A program made the position numbers and the translations under genes. A model generated the notes under the pieces. The model saw only the letters and a list, made by a program, of their open reading frames with translations. It had not been told where the DNA came from and made no database searches. A DNA stretch of 55,833 nt from CAYVHU01 sp964451415 (GTDB lineage: Bacteria; Pseudomonadota; Alphaproteobacteria; Rhodospirillales; Magnetovibrionaceae): the NCBI GenBank assembly GCA_964451415.1, contig CAYVHU010000017.1:1-55833 (forward strand), written 5' to 3'. Shown in pieces: positions 7,616 through 16,592 of the stretch (the stretch's first letter is position 1; every line of letters begins with the position of its first letter).

Positions 7616-9073
7616 ATGGACAACCCCCTGGATCCCGAAAAGCCGACCACACACAGCCCCCCCCCTTTGAAGCGCCTCCCCTTGTACGCGGCGCACGAGA
7701 AGGTTTACCCAAAACGCATCACGGGCACATTTCAGCGCCTCAAGAAGCTGACCTTGATTGTGCTGCTGGCGATATATTACGTCACGCCCTGGATTCGCTG
7801 GGACCGCGGTCCGAACCTTCCGGATCAGGCGATCCTGGCCGATATTGTCAGCGGCAAACTCTACTTTTTAAATATCGAAATCTGGCCTCAGGAAATTTAT
7901 TACCTAACCGGAATTTTGGTGTTGAGCGCGGTGGGATTGTTCCTCGCCACCGCCATTGCCGGACGCGTGTGGTGCGGTTTCGCCTGTCCGCAGACCTTGT
8001 GGACCGACTTATTCCTCCGGGTGGAACACTATTTCGAGGGCGATCGCAACAAACGCATAAAGCTGGACCAAGGGCCGCTGACCCTTGAAAAGGCAGGACG
8101 CAAAATTGCCAAACACATCACCTGGATTGCCCTTTCCCTGGCGACGGGCGGCGCATGGATTTTCTATTTTACCGACGCTCCGACGGCATTGCTCGACATG
8201 GCGACGGGCCATGCGTCTTACACCGTCTACGGCTTTACCGCCTTGTTTACAGGCACCACCTATCTGTTGGCCGGATGGGCGCGCGAGCAGGTTTGCACTT
8301 ATATGTGTCCGTGGCCGCGCTTTCAAAGCGCCATGTTCGACGAAGACAGTTTGATCATTACGTATGAAAACTGGCGCGGGGAACCGCGCGGCAAGCTCAC
8401 GGACGCACCGGGGGCAGGCGATTGCGTGGACTGCGGGCTATGCGTCAGCGTTTGTCCCGTCGGCATCGACATTCGCAATGGATTGCAATTGGAATGTATC
8501 GGCTGCGCGCTGTGTGTGGATGCGTGTAACGAGGTCATGGGCAAACTCGAGCGCCCTGGAAATCTGATTGCATACGATTCCATTTCCAATCAGGTCGCGC
8601 GCGAACACAACAGACCCACAAAGGTTGCCCTGGTCCGTCCCCGCACCGTGATTTATGTCATACTTCTGGGGCTGGTGAGCTCAATTATGGCATACGGACT
8701 TATGACGCGCAGCGATCTGGAGGTCAATATCCAGCGCAACCGCTCACCACTATTCGTTGCTTTGAGCAGCGGCGACATCCAAAATGGCTACACCTTCAAG
8801 CTGTTGAACATGACCAACACGCCGCGAACATTCATCATGCGCATGAGCGCCCTGGCCGGGGCACGTCTGAGCGTCGTCGGCATCACCGATACCCCGGTCA
8901 AGACGGTCACGCTTAAAGTCGGCCCGGACCGTGTGGGCAGGTTCCGCGTCTATGTCCGTGCGCCACGGGCAAGTCTTACCCAGAAATTCAATGACCTGAA
9001 CTTCGTTCTCAAGATCGTGGAAAGCGGGAAGACCATTACTCTCGATTCAAAATTTGCCGGTCCGGCGAAATAA
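7616..9073 (+). CDS. ccoG: Cytochrome c oxidase accessory protein CcoG (FixG/RdxA)
   Basis: Membrane protein of 485 residues with two 4Fe-4S clusters (CVDCGLCVSVCPVGID and CIGCALCVDACNEVM). In cbb3 biogenesis it is proposed to reduce Cu(II) for CcoN maturation. Membrane segments include LTLIVLLAIYYVTPWI and YYLTGILVLSAVGLFLATAI. CGFACPQTLWTDLFLRVEH and CTYMCPWPRFQSAMFDEDSL are typical CcoG motifs, and the C-terminal 120 or so residues form the periplasmic FixG domain. It lies 30 bases after ccoP, in the conserved ccoNOQP-ccoGHIS order. Confidence 0.96.
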   Translation: MDNPLDPEKPTTHSPPPLKRLPLYAAHEKVYPKRITGTFQRLKKLTLIVLLAIYYVTPWIRWDRGPNLPDQAILADIVSGKLYFLNIEIWPQEIYYLTGILVLSAVGLFLATAIAGRVWCGFACPQTLWTDLFLRVEHYFEGDRNKRIKLDQGPLTLEKAGRKIAKHITWIALSLATGGAWIFYFTDAPTALLDMATGHASYTVYGFTALFTGTTYLLAGWAREQVCTYMCPWPRFQSAMFDEDSLIITYENWRGEPRGKLTDAPGAGDCVDCGLCVSVCPVGIDIRNGLQLECIGCALCVDACNEVMGKLERPGNLIAYDSISNQVAREHNRPTKVALVRPRTVIYVILLGLVSSIMAYGLMTRSDLEVNIQRNRSPLFVALSSGDIQNGYTFKLLNMTNTPRTFIMRMSALAGARLSVVGITDTPVKTVTLKVGPDRVGRFRVYVRAPRASLTQKFNDLNFVLKIVESGKTITLDSKFAGPAK

Positions 9074-9092
9074 GCGCGGAAGGAAAAAGAAA

Positions 9093-9599
9093 ATGACCGT
9101 CGCAAGCACAGGGAACCGAACCGACGGGTGGTGGTATCCATGGTTATTCGTCGCCGCGTTTATCATCATTTTTTTCATGAATGGCGTTTTGGTCTATTTC
9201 GCACTGAGTACCGAAAGTGGCGTGGTCACCACGCACGCTTTCCAAAAAGCGCAGCATTTCAACGCCCGTCTGGCGCGGAAATCCACGCAAGCCAAACTGA
9301 ACTGGACGCCCACGCTCACACACCGCAGCCTCGCACGCCCGGGAAAACCCCACGCGCAGTCCTTGCGTCTTCGCTTCGCCATGCCAAACGCTCAAGGCGT
9401 GAACAATCTGAATATCGAAGCGCTGGCCGTCCGCCCCGTACAAGAAGGATATGACCGAACCTTGAGCTTTGTCCCCCAAGGCGACGGCGTATACCTCGCC
9501 GTTGCCGACTTCCCCTTGCCCGGTGTGTGGGACATCCACATTACCGCACGGCGCACAAATGAGATTTTCAAACTGAAAAAGCGGATCCGGGTTCCCTGA
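9093..9599 (+). CDS. ccoH: cbb3 oxidase assembly protein CcoH (FixH)
   Basis: A 168-residue FixH-family protein with one N-terminal membrane helix (WWYPWLFVAAFIIIFFMNGV, about residues 11-30) and a periplasmic beta-rich domain ending in WDIHITARRTNEIFKLKKRI. CcoH interacts with the oxidase during assembly. The ATG at 9093 follows GGAAGG; an in-frame start at 9054 inside ccoG is unlikely. The stop overlaps the start of ccoI (TGATG), implying coupled translation. Confidence 0.93.
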   Translation: MTVASTGNRTDGWWYPWLFVAAFIIIFFMNGVLVYFALSTESGVVTTHAFQKAQHFNARLARKSTQAKLNWTPTLTHRSLARPGKPHAQSLRLRFAMPNAQGVNNLNIEALAVRPVQEGYDRTLSFVPQGDGVYLAVADFPLPGVWDIHITARRTNEIFKLKKRIRVP

Positions 9600-12064
9600 T
9601 GCCAAACGTTGCACCCGCTACGACTTGTCTGCACTGCGGGGAGCCCATCGCCGGGACCTCCGGCGGGGAAGCCGGGACCTCCGGTGGGGGCGAGCGGTTT
9701 TGCTGCACGGGATGCCGGGCCGCCTATGGCCTGATCAGAGGCATGGGGCTGGAAAGTTATTATCAGCGCCGCTGTCTGGACCCGAACCAACCCACACTCA
9801 AACCCGAAGACCAAAACGACACCGTCTCTCGTTTCAATTTCCAGAGCTATATCCAAACCGACGAACACGACGTCTGCACCTTGCATTTGATGGTCGAGGG
9901 TCTGCAATGTGCGGCCTGCGTGTGGTTGATCGAAACCGTATTGCGAAAACAGCCCGGCGTCTTGCATGCGCGCATCAACATGACGACACGCCGTCTGGTC
10001 TTGAAATGGAAAAACAATCAGACCGATGCCGGGAGCCTGGTTCAGGCGGTGGCGCATTTAGGCTACCGCCTGGCGCCTTACGATCCTTCATTGCTGTGCG
10101 CGGCAACGGCCGAACGTGAGAAAAAATTGCTGCGCGCCCTGGTGGTGGCCGGCTTCGCAACGGGCAACGTGATGCTGTTTTCGGTGTCCGTATGGGCCGG
10201 GCAGGCCACCGGCATGGAAGGTTTCACCCGCGACCTGATGCATTGGCTGTCCGCCTTGGTCGCCCTGCCCGCCATCGCTTATGCGGCACAACCGTTTTTT
10301 GCGTCCGCGCTCAAGGCCTTGAAAGCCCGACGCACCAACATGGACGTTCCGATCTCACTGGCGATCATCCTGACGTCCGCGATGAGTCTGGTGGAAACCA
10401 TCCGCATGGGCGAACACGTTTATTTCGACAGCGCCATCGCCTTGGTCTTTTTTCTGTTGATCGGGCGCTATCTGGACAGCCGCGCCCGGGGACGCGCCCG
10501 GGCAACGGGAGAAAACCTGATGGGACTGCGCGCGCGCGCCGTGACCATTGTGCACGATGACGGCACGCGCGAAATCGCGCCGCCGGAAACCCTCAAGCCC
10601 GCCATGCGCATTTTGGTCGCGGCGGGCGAACGCATCGCCGCCGACGGCCTGGTGGTGAGCGGCCAAAGCGATATCGATACCCAACTTATCAGCGGCGAAA
10701 GCCTTCCCGAACGCGCGGCCCCGGGCGCCAAGGTCTTTGCCGGAACCTTGAATCTATCCGCCCCTTTGAACGTTCAGGTCACAGCCATCGGCGAGGATAC
10801 CTTGCTCGGCGAAATCGTGCGCCTGATGGAAGCCGCAGAGGACGCGCGCGCCCGCTACGTGGCCCTTGCCGAACGTGTTGCGCGGTTCTATGCGCCGGTG
10901 GTCCATACCTTGGCAGCCGCTGCTTTTTTCGGCTGGTGGATCGTGGGCGCCATGGCGTGGCAGAACGCCTTGATGGTGGCCATCGCGGTTTTGATCATCA
11001 CCTGCCCGTGCGCGCTGGGGCTGGCGGTCCCCATCGTGCAGGTCGTCGCTGGCGGACGGTTTCTGTCCCACGGCATTTTGATGAAAACCGGCACGGCGCT
11101 GGAACGTCTGGCCACCACGGATGTCTGCGTGTTCGACAAGACCGGAACCCTCACCTTGGGGAAACCGCAATGGATTAATCGCAACGATCTGTGCGCGGAA
11201 GATATCCATTTGGCAGGTTCCCTCGCAGCGGTGAGCAAGCACCCCCTATCCCGCGCCCTGGCCCAAGAGATCAAAGACGCAACACCCGCCAACGGCGTTC
11301 AAGAAATTCCCGGTTCGGGACTGAAGCTGATGACGGCGAACGGCGAGGTACGCCTTGGGCGCCGCGCCTGGTGTGGTGTGAGGAACGGCCCGCAAACGGA
11401 ACATAGCGAACTATGGCTGTCGCGCCCCGGCAAACCACCCGTGCGCTTCGCCTTCACCGATCGCATGCGCGCGGACGCCGCCGAAGTCGTGAGCACATTG
11501 AAACGCCGGGGTCTCGCCGTCATGCTGTTATCGGGGGATCGCTCCTCTGCGGTCGAAGCCGCCGCGCACAGCGCCGGAATTGAAGACTGGCGCGCAAATC
11601 TGAAACCCGCCGACAAGGTGGCGATTTTGCAGGATCTGGCGGCGCAGGGACGACGTGCGATGATGGTGGGCGATGGACTGAACGATGCCCCCGCACTGGC
11701 CGCCGCCCATGTTTCGATTTCCCCATCGAGCGCCGCCGATGTAAGCCAAACCGCCGCCGACGTCATTTTTCAAGGCGATAAGCTCGCCCCCGTGGTGGAG
11801 GCCCTGAGCGTCGCCAAACGCGCCGAACGCTTGATCAAACAGAATTTCGCGTTGTCCTTTGCCTACAATGCCGTGAGCGTGCCCCTGGCGCTGGCGGGGC
11901 TGGTGACGCCGCTGATTGCCGCCGTCGCCATGTCCGCATCCTCGATCGTGGTGATCCTCAATTCCCTGCGTCTCGGCATCGAAAGAGGCCTTTTTTCCCC
12001 CCGCAAGGCCAGCGCAAAGATGACCCGCGACACCACACTCTATGAAAAGGAAATACAGACGTGA
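9599..12064 (+). CDS. ccoI: Copper-translocating P-type ATPase CcoI (FixI)
   Basis: P1B-type ATPase that exports Cu(I) to the periplasmic side for CuB insertion into CcoN. It has 821 residues. An N-terminal Cys-rich zinc-finger-like piece (CLHCGEPI at 10-17, CCTGC at 35-39) is followed by a heavy-metal-binding domain with CAAC (104-107). SGES (365-368), the transport motif CPC (469-471), the phosphorylation site DKTGT (513-517), SKHPLSRAL and GDGLNDAPAL come next. Residues 19-31 hold a short duplicated GTSGG sequence. It overlaps ccoH and the GTG start of ccoS. Confidence 0.96.
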   Translation: MPNVAPATTCLHCGEPIAGTSGGEAGTSGGGERFCCTGCRAAYGLIRGMGLESYYQRRCLDPNQPTLKPEDQNDTVSRFNFQSYIQTDEHDVCTLHLMVEGLQCAACVWLIETVLRKQPGVLHARINMTTRRLVLKWKNNQTDAGSLVQAVAHLGYRLAPYDPSLLCAATAEREKKLLRALVVAGFATGNVMLFSVSVWAGQATGMEGFTRDLMHWLSALVALPAIAYAAQPFFASALKALKARRTNMDVPISLAIILTSAMSLVETIRMGEHVYFDSAIALVFFLLIGRYLDSRARGRARATGENLMGLRARAVTIVHDDGTREIAPPETLKPAMRILVAAGERIAADGLVVSGQSDIDTQLISGESLPERAAPGAKVFAGTLNLSAPLNVQVTAIGEDTLLGEIVRLMEAAEDARARYVALAERVARFYAPVVHTLAAAAFFGWWIVGAMAWQNALMVAIAVLIITCPCALGLAVPIVQVVAGGRFLSHGILMKTGTALERLATTDVCVFDKTGTLTLGKPQWINRNDLCAEDIHLAGSLAAVSKHPLSRALAQEIKDATPANGVQEIPGSGLKLMTANGEVRLGRRAWCGVRNGPQTEHSELWLSRPGKPPVRFAFTDRMRADAAEVVSTLKRRGLAVMLLSGDRSSAVEAAAHSAGIEDWRANLKPADKVAILQDLAAQGRRAMMVGDGLNDAPALAAAHVSISPSSAADVSQTAADVIFQGDKLAPVVEALSVAKRAERLIKQNFALSFAYNAVSVPLALAGLVTPLIAAVAMSASSIVVILNSLRLGIERGLFSPRKASAKMTRDTTLYEKEIQT

Positions 12065-12228
12065 GTGTCTTGATTTATCTGATTCCGATCTCTTTGATCC
12101 TGGGACTCATCGCCCTGTTTGCCTTTTTATGGGCGCTGAAATCAGGTCAATTCGATGACATGGAAGGCGCGGCCTCGCGCATCTTGTTCGATGACGACGA
12201 TACCCCGTCCCCCCCGCCCAAAAAATAA
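12061..12228 (+). CDS. ccoS: cbb3 oxidase assembly protein CcoS
   Basis: A 55-residue single-helix protein starting at GTG 12061 and overlapping the ccoI stop by 4 bases. The sequence MSVLIYLIPISLILGLIALF then FLWALKSGQFDDMEGAASRI matches the CcoS pattern: an N-terminal helix followed by W-x-x-(K/R)-x-GQFDD-x-(E/D). CcoS is needed for heme and copper insertion into CcoN. The tail is acidic and then proline-rich (DDDDTPSPPPKK). Confidence 0.93.
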   Translation: MSVLIYLIPISLILGLIALFAFLWALKSGQFDDMEGAASRILFDDDDTPSPPPKK

Positions 12229-12248
12229 CTTCAGGAGACCTTTCATTC

Positions 12249-13016
12249 ATGGAGACATTAGCTCATATCCAAACCCTTCTCAGCGCCGGAATCGTCCAAG
12301 GCACTGCCTCAAAAGAACTTCTGTTCGCCTTGTTCATGGTGGGATTTGCCGGCAGCGCGACCCATTGCCTGGGCATGTGCGGCCCGTTCGTCATCTCTCA
12401 GACCCAGGCGCGCCTCGAAGCCGTTCCGGCGTCGCACATGAGCGAATTCAAGCGCCTGCACGGCGCGGCGCTCGCGCCCTACCATCTGGGCCGTGGCACG
12501 ACCTATATCGCACTGGGGGCGGTGGCCTCCCTGCTGACGCAAAAAATCACGGAATTTTCAGCTCTACACGGATTGGCCGCCGTGCTCCTCGGCTTCGCCG
12601 CCTTGTTTTTCTTCGGCTATGCGCTGCGCGGTTTCGGGATCACCCTTCCTTTCACCGCAAGCCGAAACGCTTCCGGTGGTGAAGGGCTCTTGGCGCAAGC
12701 CTGGGGACAGGCCATAAAGCCGTTGTTCCGCCATCCGGTCGGTATGCGAGGATACTTTCTGGGAATCACGCTGGGATTCCTGCCTTGCGGTCTGCTGTAC
12801 GGCGCCGTGGCCGCGGCGGCGGCCAGCGGACAGGCCGTAAGCGGCGCGTTCGCCATGGCGGCATTCTGGCTCGGCACCGTTCCGGCCCTGTTGGGGCTGG
12901 GCCTGGCCGGGGGAACGATTTTAGGCCGATGGCCCGCCATCGCACGACGAATCGCTCCGCTTGTGCTGTTGTTCAACGCCGCGTTCCTCCTGCGTCTGGC
13001 GTGGCGCATGGTGTGA
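12249..13016 (+). CDS. TauE/SafE (DsbD-like) family membrane protein in the cco cluster
   Basis: A 255-residue integral membrane protein of the UreH-like/TauE-SafE group. ATHCLGMCGPFV near residue 39 and LGITLGFLPCGLLYG near residue 168 are the paired Cys-containing helices typical of this subfamily; a third pattern, WLGTVPALLGLGLAGG, lies near the end. Genes of this type often follow ccoS. A role in copper or cytochrome biogenesis fits the context better than sulfite export, but this is inference. It starts 20 bases after ccoS with AGGAGA upstream, and ends 4 bases from the convergent MFS gene. Confidence 0.85.
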   Translation: METLAHIQTLLSAGIVQGTASKELLFALFMVGFAGSATHCLGMCGPFVISQTQARLEAVPASHMSEFKRLHGAALAPYHLGRGTTYIALGAVASLLTQKITEFSALHGLAAVLLGFAALFFFGYALRGFGITLPFTASRNASGGEGLLAQAWGQAIKPLFRHPVGMRGYFLGITLGFLPCGLLYGAVAAAAASGQAVSGAFAMAAFWLGTVPALLGLGLAGGTILGRWPAIARRIAPLVLLFNAAFLLRLAWRMV

Positions 13017-13020
13017 GGGT

Positions 13021-14292
13021 TCAGCGGACCTTGCGAAACAGATAAAACGCCACGGCAAGGTTGGCGAGCGCCGTGGTCAGAAACACCCCCGGAACCGTCA
13101 TGCCGCCGCTCAGCAAGATGGCGATCACCACTGCGCTCAAGACCATAAACAACGCGTTCATCACATTGTTGGCGGCAATGTCGCGTGCCCGATGCGCGGC
13201 GTCGCCACGGCTTTGCAAGATGGCGTAAAACGGCACGATGAACAGCCCACCTGCCGCCGCAATCATCATCAAATCCATGAGAATACGATAGGCCGAAGGT
13301 GTGCTCAGAAAAACGAGAATGCCGAACGTATGATCGCCAAACGCCAGGTGCGCCATCTGCCGGCTGGAGAAATAGATGTCCACCATGAAGGCGCTCATCA
13401 CTAAAGCGGCAAAGGGTGCGTATTTCGCCGTCACCTCTCCTTTGAGAACTTTGGAACTCAACGCCGAACCAACGGCGATGCCGATGGAAAAAATCGCCAG
13501 GAAAAGCGTTACGACGTGTTCGTCTCCGCCCAGCGTATCCTTGGCAAAGGTGGGAAACTGGCTGAGAAACGTCGCCCCCACCAACCAAAACCAGGAAATG
13601 GCGAGCACCGCGAGAAAGATATCCCGGCGTCTGGCGGCATGGCGCATCATCTTCACCGTCTCGAACACGAAGTTCGGATTGATCCGCACACTTGCATCTG
13701 TGGCGCGAACGCACGGAATGAACAAACTGGATGCAAACCCCAGCACGGCAATCCCGATCACCAAGGCGGAAACCAACGCAATGCCTCCGTCGCTCAGGAT
13801 CAGCAGACCGCCCGCAATGGTGCCGATCAAAATGGCAATAAAAGTACCGCCTTCGACCATCGCGTTGGCGGCAATCAATTCGTCCTCGTGCAGCAACTGG
13901 GGCAAAATCGCGTACTTGAGCGGACCGAACAGGGCCGACTGCGCGCCCATCAAAAACAACACCGCCATCAAGCCCCACACGCTGGCGTTGGCGAAGGCAA
14001 CGGCGGCCACCCCCATGATCACGATCTCGGCGGCCTTGATGCAGCGCGCCAGAAAAGCCTTGTCGAAGCGATCGGCCAACTGCCCCGCCCACGCACTGAA
14101 CAAAAAAAACGGAGCGATAAAAATCCCCGCCGCCGCCGTAACCATAAGCGGTCCGCTGACGTGGGCGCGCTGCGCCAACTGAAACGTGATCAGCACCACC
14201 AACGCGCTTTTGAACAGATTGTCGTTCGCAGCCCCCAGAAACTGGGTCACGAACAGGGGCACAAACCGCCGGCCTTTCAGCAGAGGCGCCAT
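13021..14292 (-). CDS. MFS transporter, LplT-like (lysophospholipid transporter family)
   Basis: A 423-residue major-facilitator protein with about 12 membrane segments. The N-terminus FVTQFLGAANDNLFKSALVV and the later FGPLKYAILPQLLHEDELIAANAM are characteristic of the LplT branch, whose members flip lysophospholipids inward. In many alphaproteobacteria this domain is fused to an acyltransferase and an acyl-ACP ligase (Aas); here it stands alone. It begins 19 bases downstream of phoB on the same strand and may be read with the pst-pho operon, which would tie phospholipid turnover to phosphate status (inference). Confidence 0.85.
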   Translation of the reverse strand: MAPLLKGRRFVPLFVTQFLGAANDNLFKSALVVLITFQLAQRAHVSGPLMVTAAAGIFIAPFFLFSAWAGQLADRFDKAFLARCIKAAEIVIMGVAAVAFANASVWGLMAVLFLMGAQSALFGPLKYAILPQLLHEDELIAANAMVEGGTFIAILIGTIAGGLLILSDGGIALVSALVIGIAVLGFASSLFIPCVRATDASVRINPNFVFETVKMMRHAARRRDIFLAVLAISWFWLVGATFLSQFPTFAKDTLGGDEHVVTLFLAIFSIGIAVGSALSSKVLKGEVTAKYAPFAALVMSAFMVDIYFSSRQMAHLAFGDHTFGILVFLSTPSAYRILMDLMMIAAAGGLFIVPFYAILQSRGDAAHRARDIAANNVMNALFMVLSAVVIAILLSGGMTVPGVFLTTALANLAVAFYLFRKVR

Positions 14293-14311
14293 GGATCACA
14301 CCTTTGAGAAT

Positions 14312-15007
14312 TCAGGCTCCCACATCGGCATCGATGGCATAGCCTTCCCCCCGCACGGTGCGAATGACATCTGCGCCGTTGTTTTCGTTCAAGGCCTTGC
14401 GCAGTCTGCGAATATGTACATCCACGGTACGATCTTCCACGTAAACATCGCGTCCCCATACCAAATCCAACAGCCGTTCACGCGAAAAGACACGTCCCGG
14501 TTTTTCCATCAAGGTCTTCAATAAGCGAAATTCCGTAGGCCCCAAATGAATGGGTTGAGCGTCGCGGCTCACCTTGTGTTGCGCCAGATCCATGGCGATG
14601 CCGCCGTATTCCAACGCCTCGCTGACCAAAGCGGGATTGGCGCGACGCAGCAAAGCTTTCAAGCGCGCCACCACTTCGCGCGGACTGTAAGGCTTCACCA
14701 CATAATCGTCCGCGCCGATTTCAATCCCGCGTACGCGGTCTTCTTCTTCGCCACGCGCGGTCAACATCAAGATGGGGATGTCCCGGGTCAGGGTTTCACC
14801 ACGCAACTGACGACATACCTCGACCCCCGACAGCCCCGGCAACATCCAGTCCAGGACAATCGCGTCCGGCGTACTCTCACGCGCCATCAGCAGGCCTTCT
14901 TCACCATCGCCGGCAACGACCACCCGGAAACCCGCTTTTTCCAGGTTATAGGACAACATCTCGGCCTGCGGCGGCTCATCCTCAACAATCAGTACCATGT
15001 GCTCCAT
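14312..15007 (-). CDS. phoB: Phosphate regulon response regulator PhoB
   Basis: OmpR-family response regulator of 231 residues. The receiver domain (about 1-118) has the acidic pair EDE, phospho-acceptor Asp in IVLDWMLPGLSG and Lys in YVVKPYSPREV. The C-terminal winged helix (LGPTEFRLLKTLMEKPGRVF, then VDVHIRRLRKAL) binds pho boxes. I chose the second in-frame ATG (15007) because GAGGGGATATGTCC places the ribosome site 8 bases before it; the ATG at 15013 is too close. The gene lies 16 bases after phoU. A phoR kinase gene is not in the window. Confidence 0.95.
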   Translation of the reverse strand: MEHMVLIVEDEPPQAEMLSYNLEKAGFRVVVAGDGEEGLLMARESTPDAIVLDWMLPGLSGVEVCRQLRGETLTRDIPILMLTARGEEEDRVRGIEIGADDYVVKPYSPREVVARLKALLRRANPALVSEALEYGGIAMDLAQHKVSRDAQPIHLGPTEFRLLKTLMEKPGRVFSRERLLDLVWGRDVYVEDRTVDVHIRRLRKALNENNGADVIRTVRGEGYAIDADVGA

Positions 15008-15023
15008 GGACATATCCCCTCAT

Positions 15024-15743
15024 TTACGTGCTCTTTTGAATCACGGTCTGGCTGGACAAATCACTTTTGGGGCGCTTTTCGCTGGGCAGATCGCCCGCCA
15101 CGAGGAAGTGAACGGACTCGGCGATCGACGTCACATGATCGCCGATCCGTTCAACATTTTTCGCCACAAACAAAAGATGCGTACATGCCGTAATGTTGCG
15201 CGGGTCCTCCATCATGTAGGTGAGGAGCTCACGAAACAAACTGGTGTGCATGAGATCAACTTCTTCATCGCGCAAACGAACATCATCGGCCTTCTTGATG
15301 TCACGCGCGCCATAAGCGTCCAGAACGTTCTTGATCATGTTCTGCACTTGGCCCGCCATGCGCTGGACGCTCGCCGTTGCGGTGCCCACCGGATCCATGG
15401 TCGACAGGACCATGGTCCGTTTGGCCACGTTTTTCGCGTAATCGCCGATGCGTTCCAGATTGGCCGCCATTTTCAAGGCCGCAATCACAACACGCAGATC
15501 ACCCGCCATCGGCTGGCGCAGGGCAAGAAGCCGCACCGTAAAGTCGTCGATCGCGGTTTCGCATGCATCTATGCGTTTGTCGTCTTCAATCACTTTTTTG
15601 GCCAGATCGATATCCCGCCGCACCAACGCATCGACCGCGTCTGCCAATTGACGTTCGGCGAGACCGCCCATTTCGGCGATGATCGTATCCAAACGGCCCA
15701 AATCCTCGTCGAAGGATTTAACGATGTGGTCTTGCTGCTCCAT
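15024..15743 (-). CDS. phoU: Phosphate signalling protein PhoU
   Basis: A 239-residue all-helical PhoU with two repeats. Each carries the metal-binding helix pattern, for example DLRVVIAALKMAANLERIGD and NITACTHLLFVAKNVERIGD. PhoU keeps the Pho response off when phosphate is plentiful by linking PstSCAB to the PhoR kinase. The ATG at 15743 follows AGGAA about 8 bases upstream; an in-frame TTG at 15761 overlapping pstB is less likely. It lies between pstB and phoB, its normal place. Confidence 0.95.
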   Translation of the reverse strand: MEQQDHIVKSFDEDLGRLDTIIAEMGGLAERQLADAVDALVRRDIDLAKKVIEDDKRIDACETAIDDFTVRLLALRQPMAGDLRVVIAALKMAANLERIGDYAKNVAKRTMVLSTMDPVGTATASVQRMAGQVQNMIKNVLDAYGARDIKKADDVRLRDEEVDLMHTSLFRELLTYMMEDPRNITACTHLLFVAKNVERIGDHVTSIAESVHFLVAGDLPSEKRPKSDLSSQTVIQKST

Positions 15744-15757
15744 TACTGGGTTCCTGA

Positions 15758-16579
15758 TCAACCGATACGCCCCGTTACGTAAGCACGAGTCCGTTCGTCC
15801 TGGGGACTGGTGAAAACATCTTTCGTATCACCGTGTTCAACCAACTCGCCAAGGTGAAAAAAAGCGGTTTTCTGCGACACGCGTGCCGCCTGCTGCATGG
15901 AGTGGGTAACCATGACGATGGTATAATTTTCCTTCAATTCGTCAATCAATTCTTCAACCTTGGCGGTGGCGATGGGATCGAGCGCAGAACACGGCTCATC
16001 CATCAAAATCACCTCAGGTTCGACCGCGATGGCGCGTGCGATACACAAACGTTGCTGTTGACCGCCCGAAAGGCTCGTCCCCGATGCCTCAAGGCGATCG
16101 CGCACTTCGTTGATCAATCCCGCTTTCTCCAAGCTGTTGAATACGATCTCGTCCATTTCCGCACGCGACGTCGCCAAACCATGGATTTTCGGCCCATAGG
16201 CCACGTTGTCATAGATTGACTTGGGAAACGGATTGGGCTTTTGGAAAACTATGCCCACGCGGGCACGCAAGTGCACCACATCGACACCAGGCGCATAGAT
16301 GTCTTCCCCATCCAATTCCAACTGACCTTCGACACGACAGACATCCACCACGTCGTTCATTCGGTTCAAGCACCGCAAAAACGTCGATTTGCCACATCCC
16401 GACGGGCCGATCAGCGCCGACACCATGCGTTCGGGGATATCGATGTTGACGTCCTTCAGGGCCTGTTTTTCGCCATAGTAAACGTTGAGCCCGCGCGCCG
16501 TGATTTTCATCGGATGATCCGCCGCAAGTGGCGCCGTCTGCATGACGTTCGGCATTTCCGTGTGGATGGTAATTTCCAT
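15758..16579 (-). CDS. pstB: Phosphate ABC transporter ATP-binding protein PstB
   Basis: ATPase of the PstSCAB high-affinity phosphate importer, 273 residues. Walker A is GPSGCGKST, the Q-loop lies in VGIVFQKPNPFPKSIYDNVA (a PstB hallmark), the signature is LSGGQQQRLCIARAIAV, Walker B is VILMDEPCSALDP and the H-loop is VMVTHSM. The ATG at 16579 has AAGGAG about 9 bases upstream; the frame extends further into pstA but without homology. It lies 13 bases after pstA. Confidence 0.96.
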   Translation of the reverse strand: MEITIHTEMPNVMQTAPLAADHPMKITARGLNVYYGEKQALKDVNIDIPERMVSALIGPSGCGKSTFLRCLNRMNDVVDVCRVEGQLELDGEDIYAPGVDVVHLRARVGIVFQKPNPFPKSIYDNVAYGPKIHGLATSRAEMDEIVFNSLEKAGLINEVRDRLEASGTSLSGGQQQRLCIARAIAVEPEVILMDEPCSALDPIATAKVEELIDELKENYTIVMVTHSMQQAARVSQKTAFFHLGELVEHGDTKDVFTSPQDERTRAYVTGRIG

Positions 16580-16592
16580 CGACCCGCACTCC

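Noticed and set aside
12617..14299. A 560-codon minus-strand frame covering the MFS gene
   Set aside because: It is a frame-shifted shadow, low in hydrophobicity and rich in Arg and Gly. The MFS frame is clearly coding.
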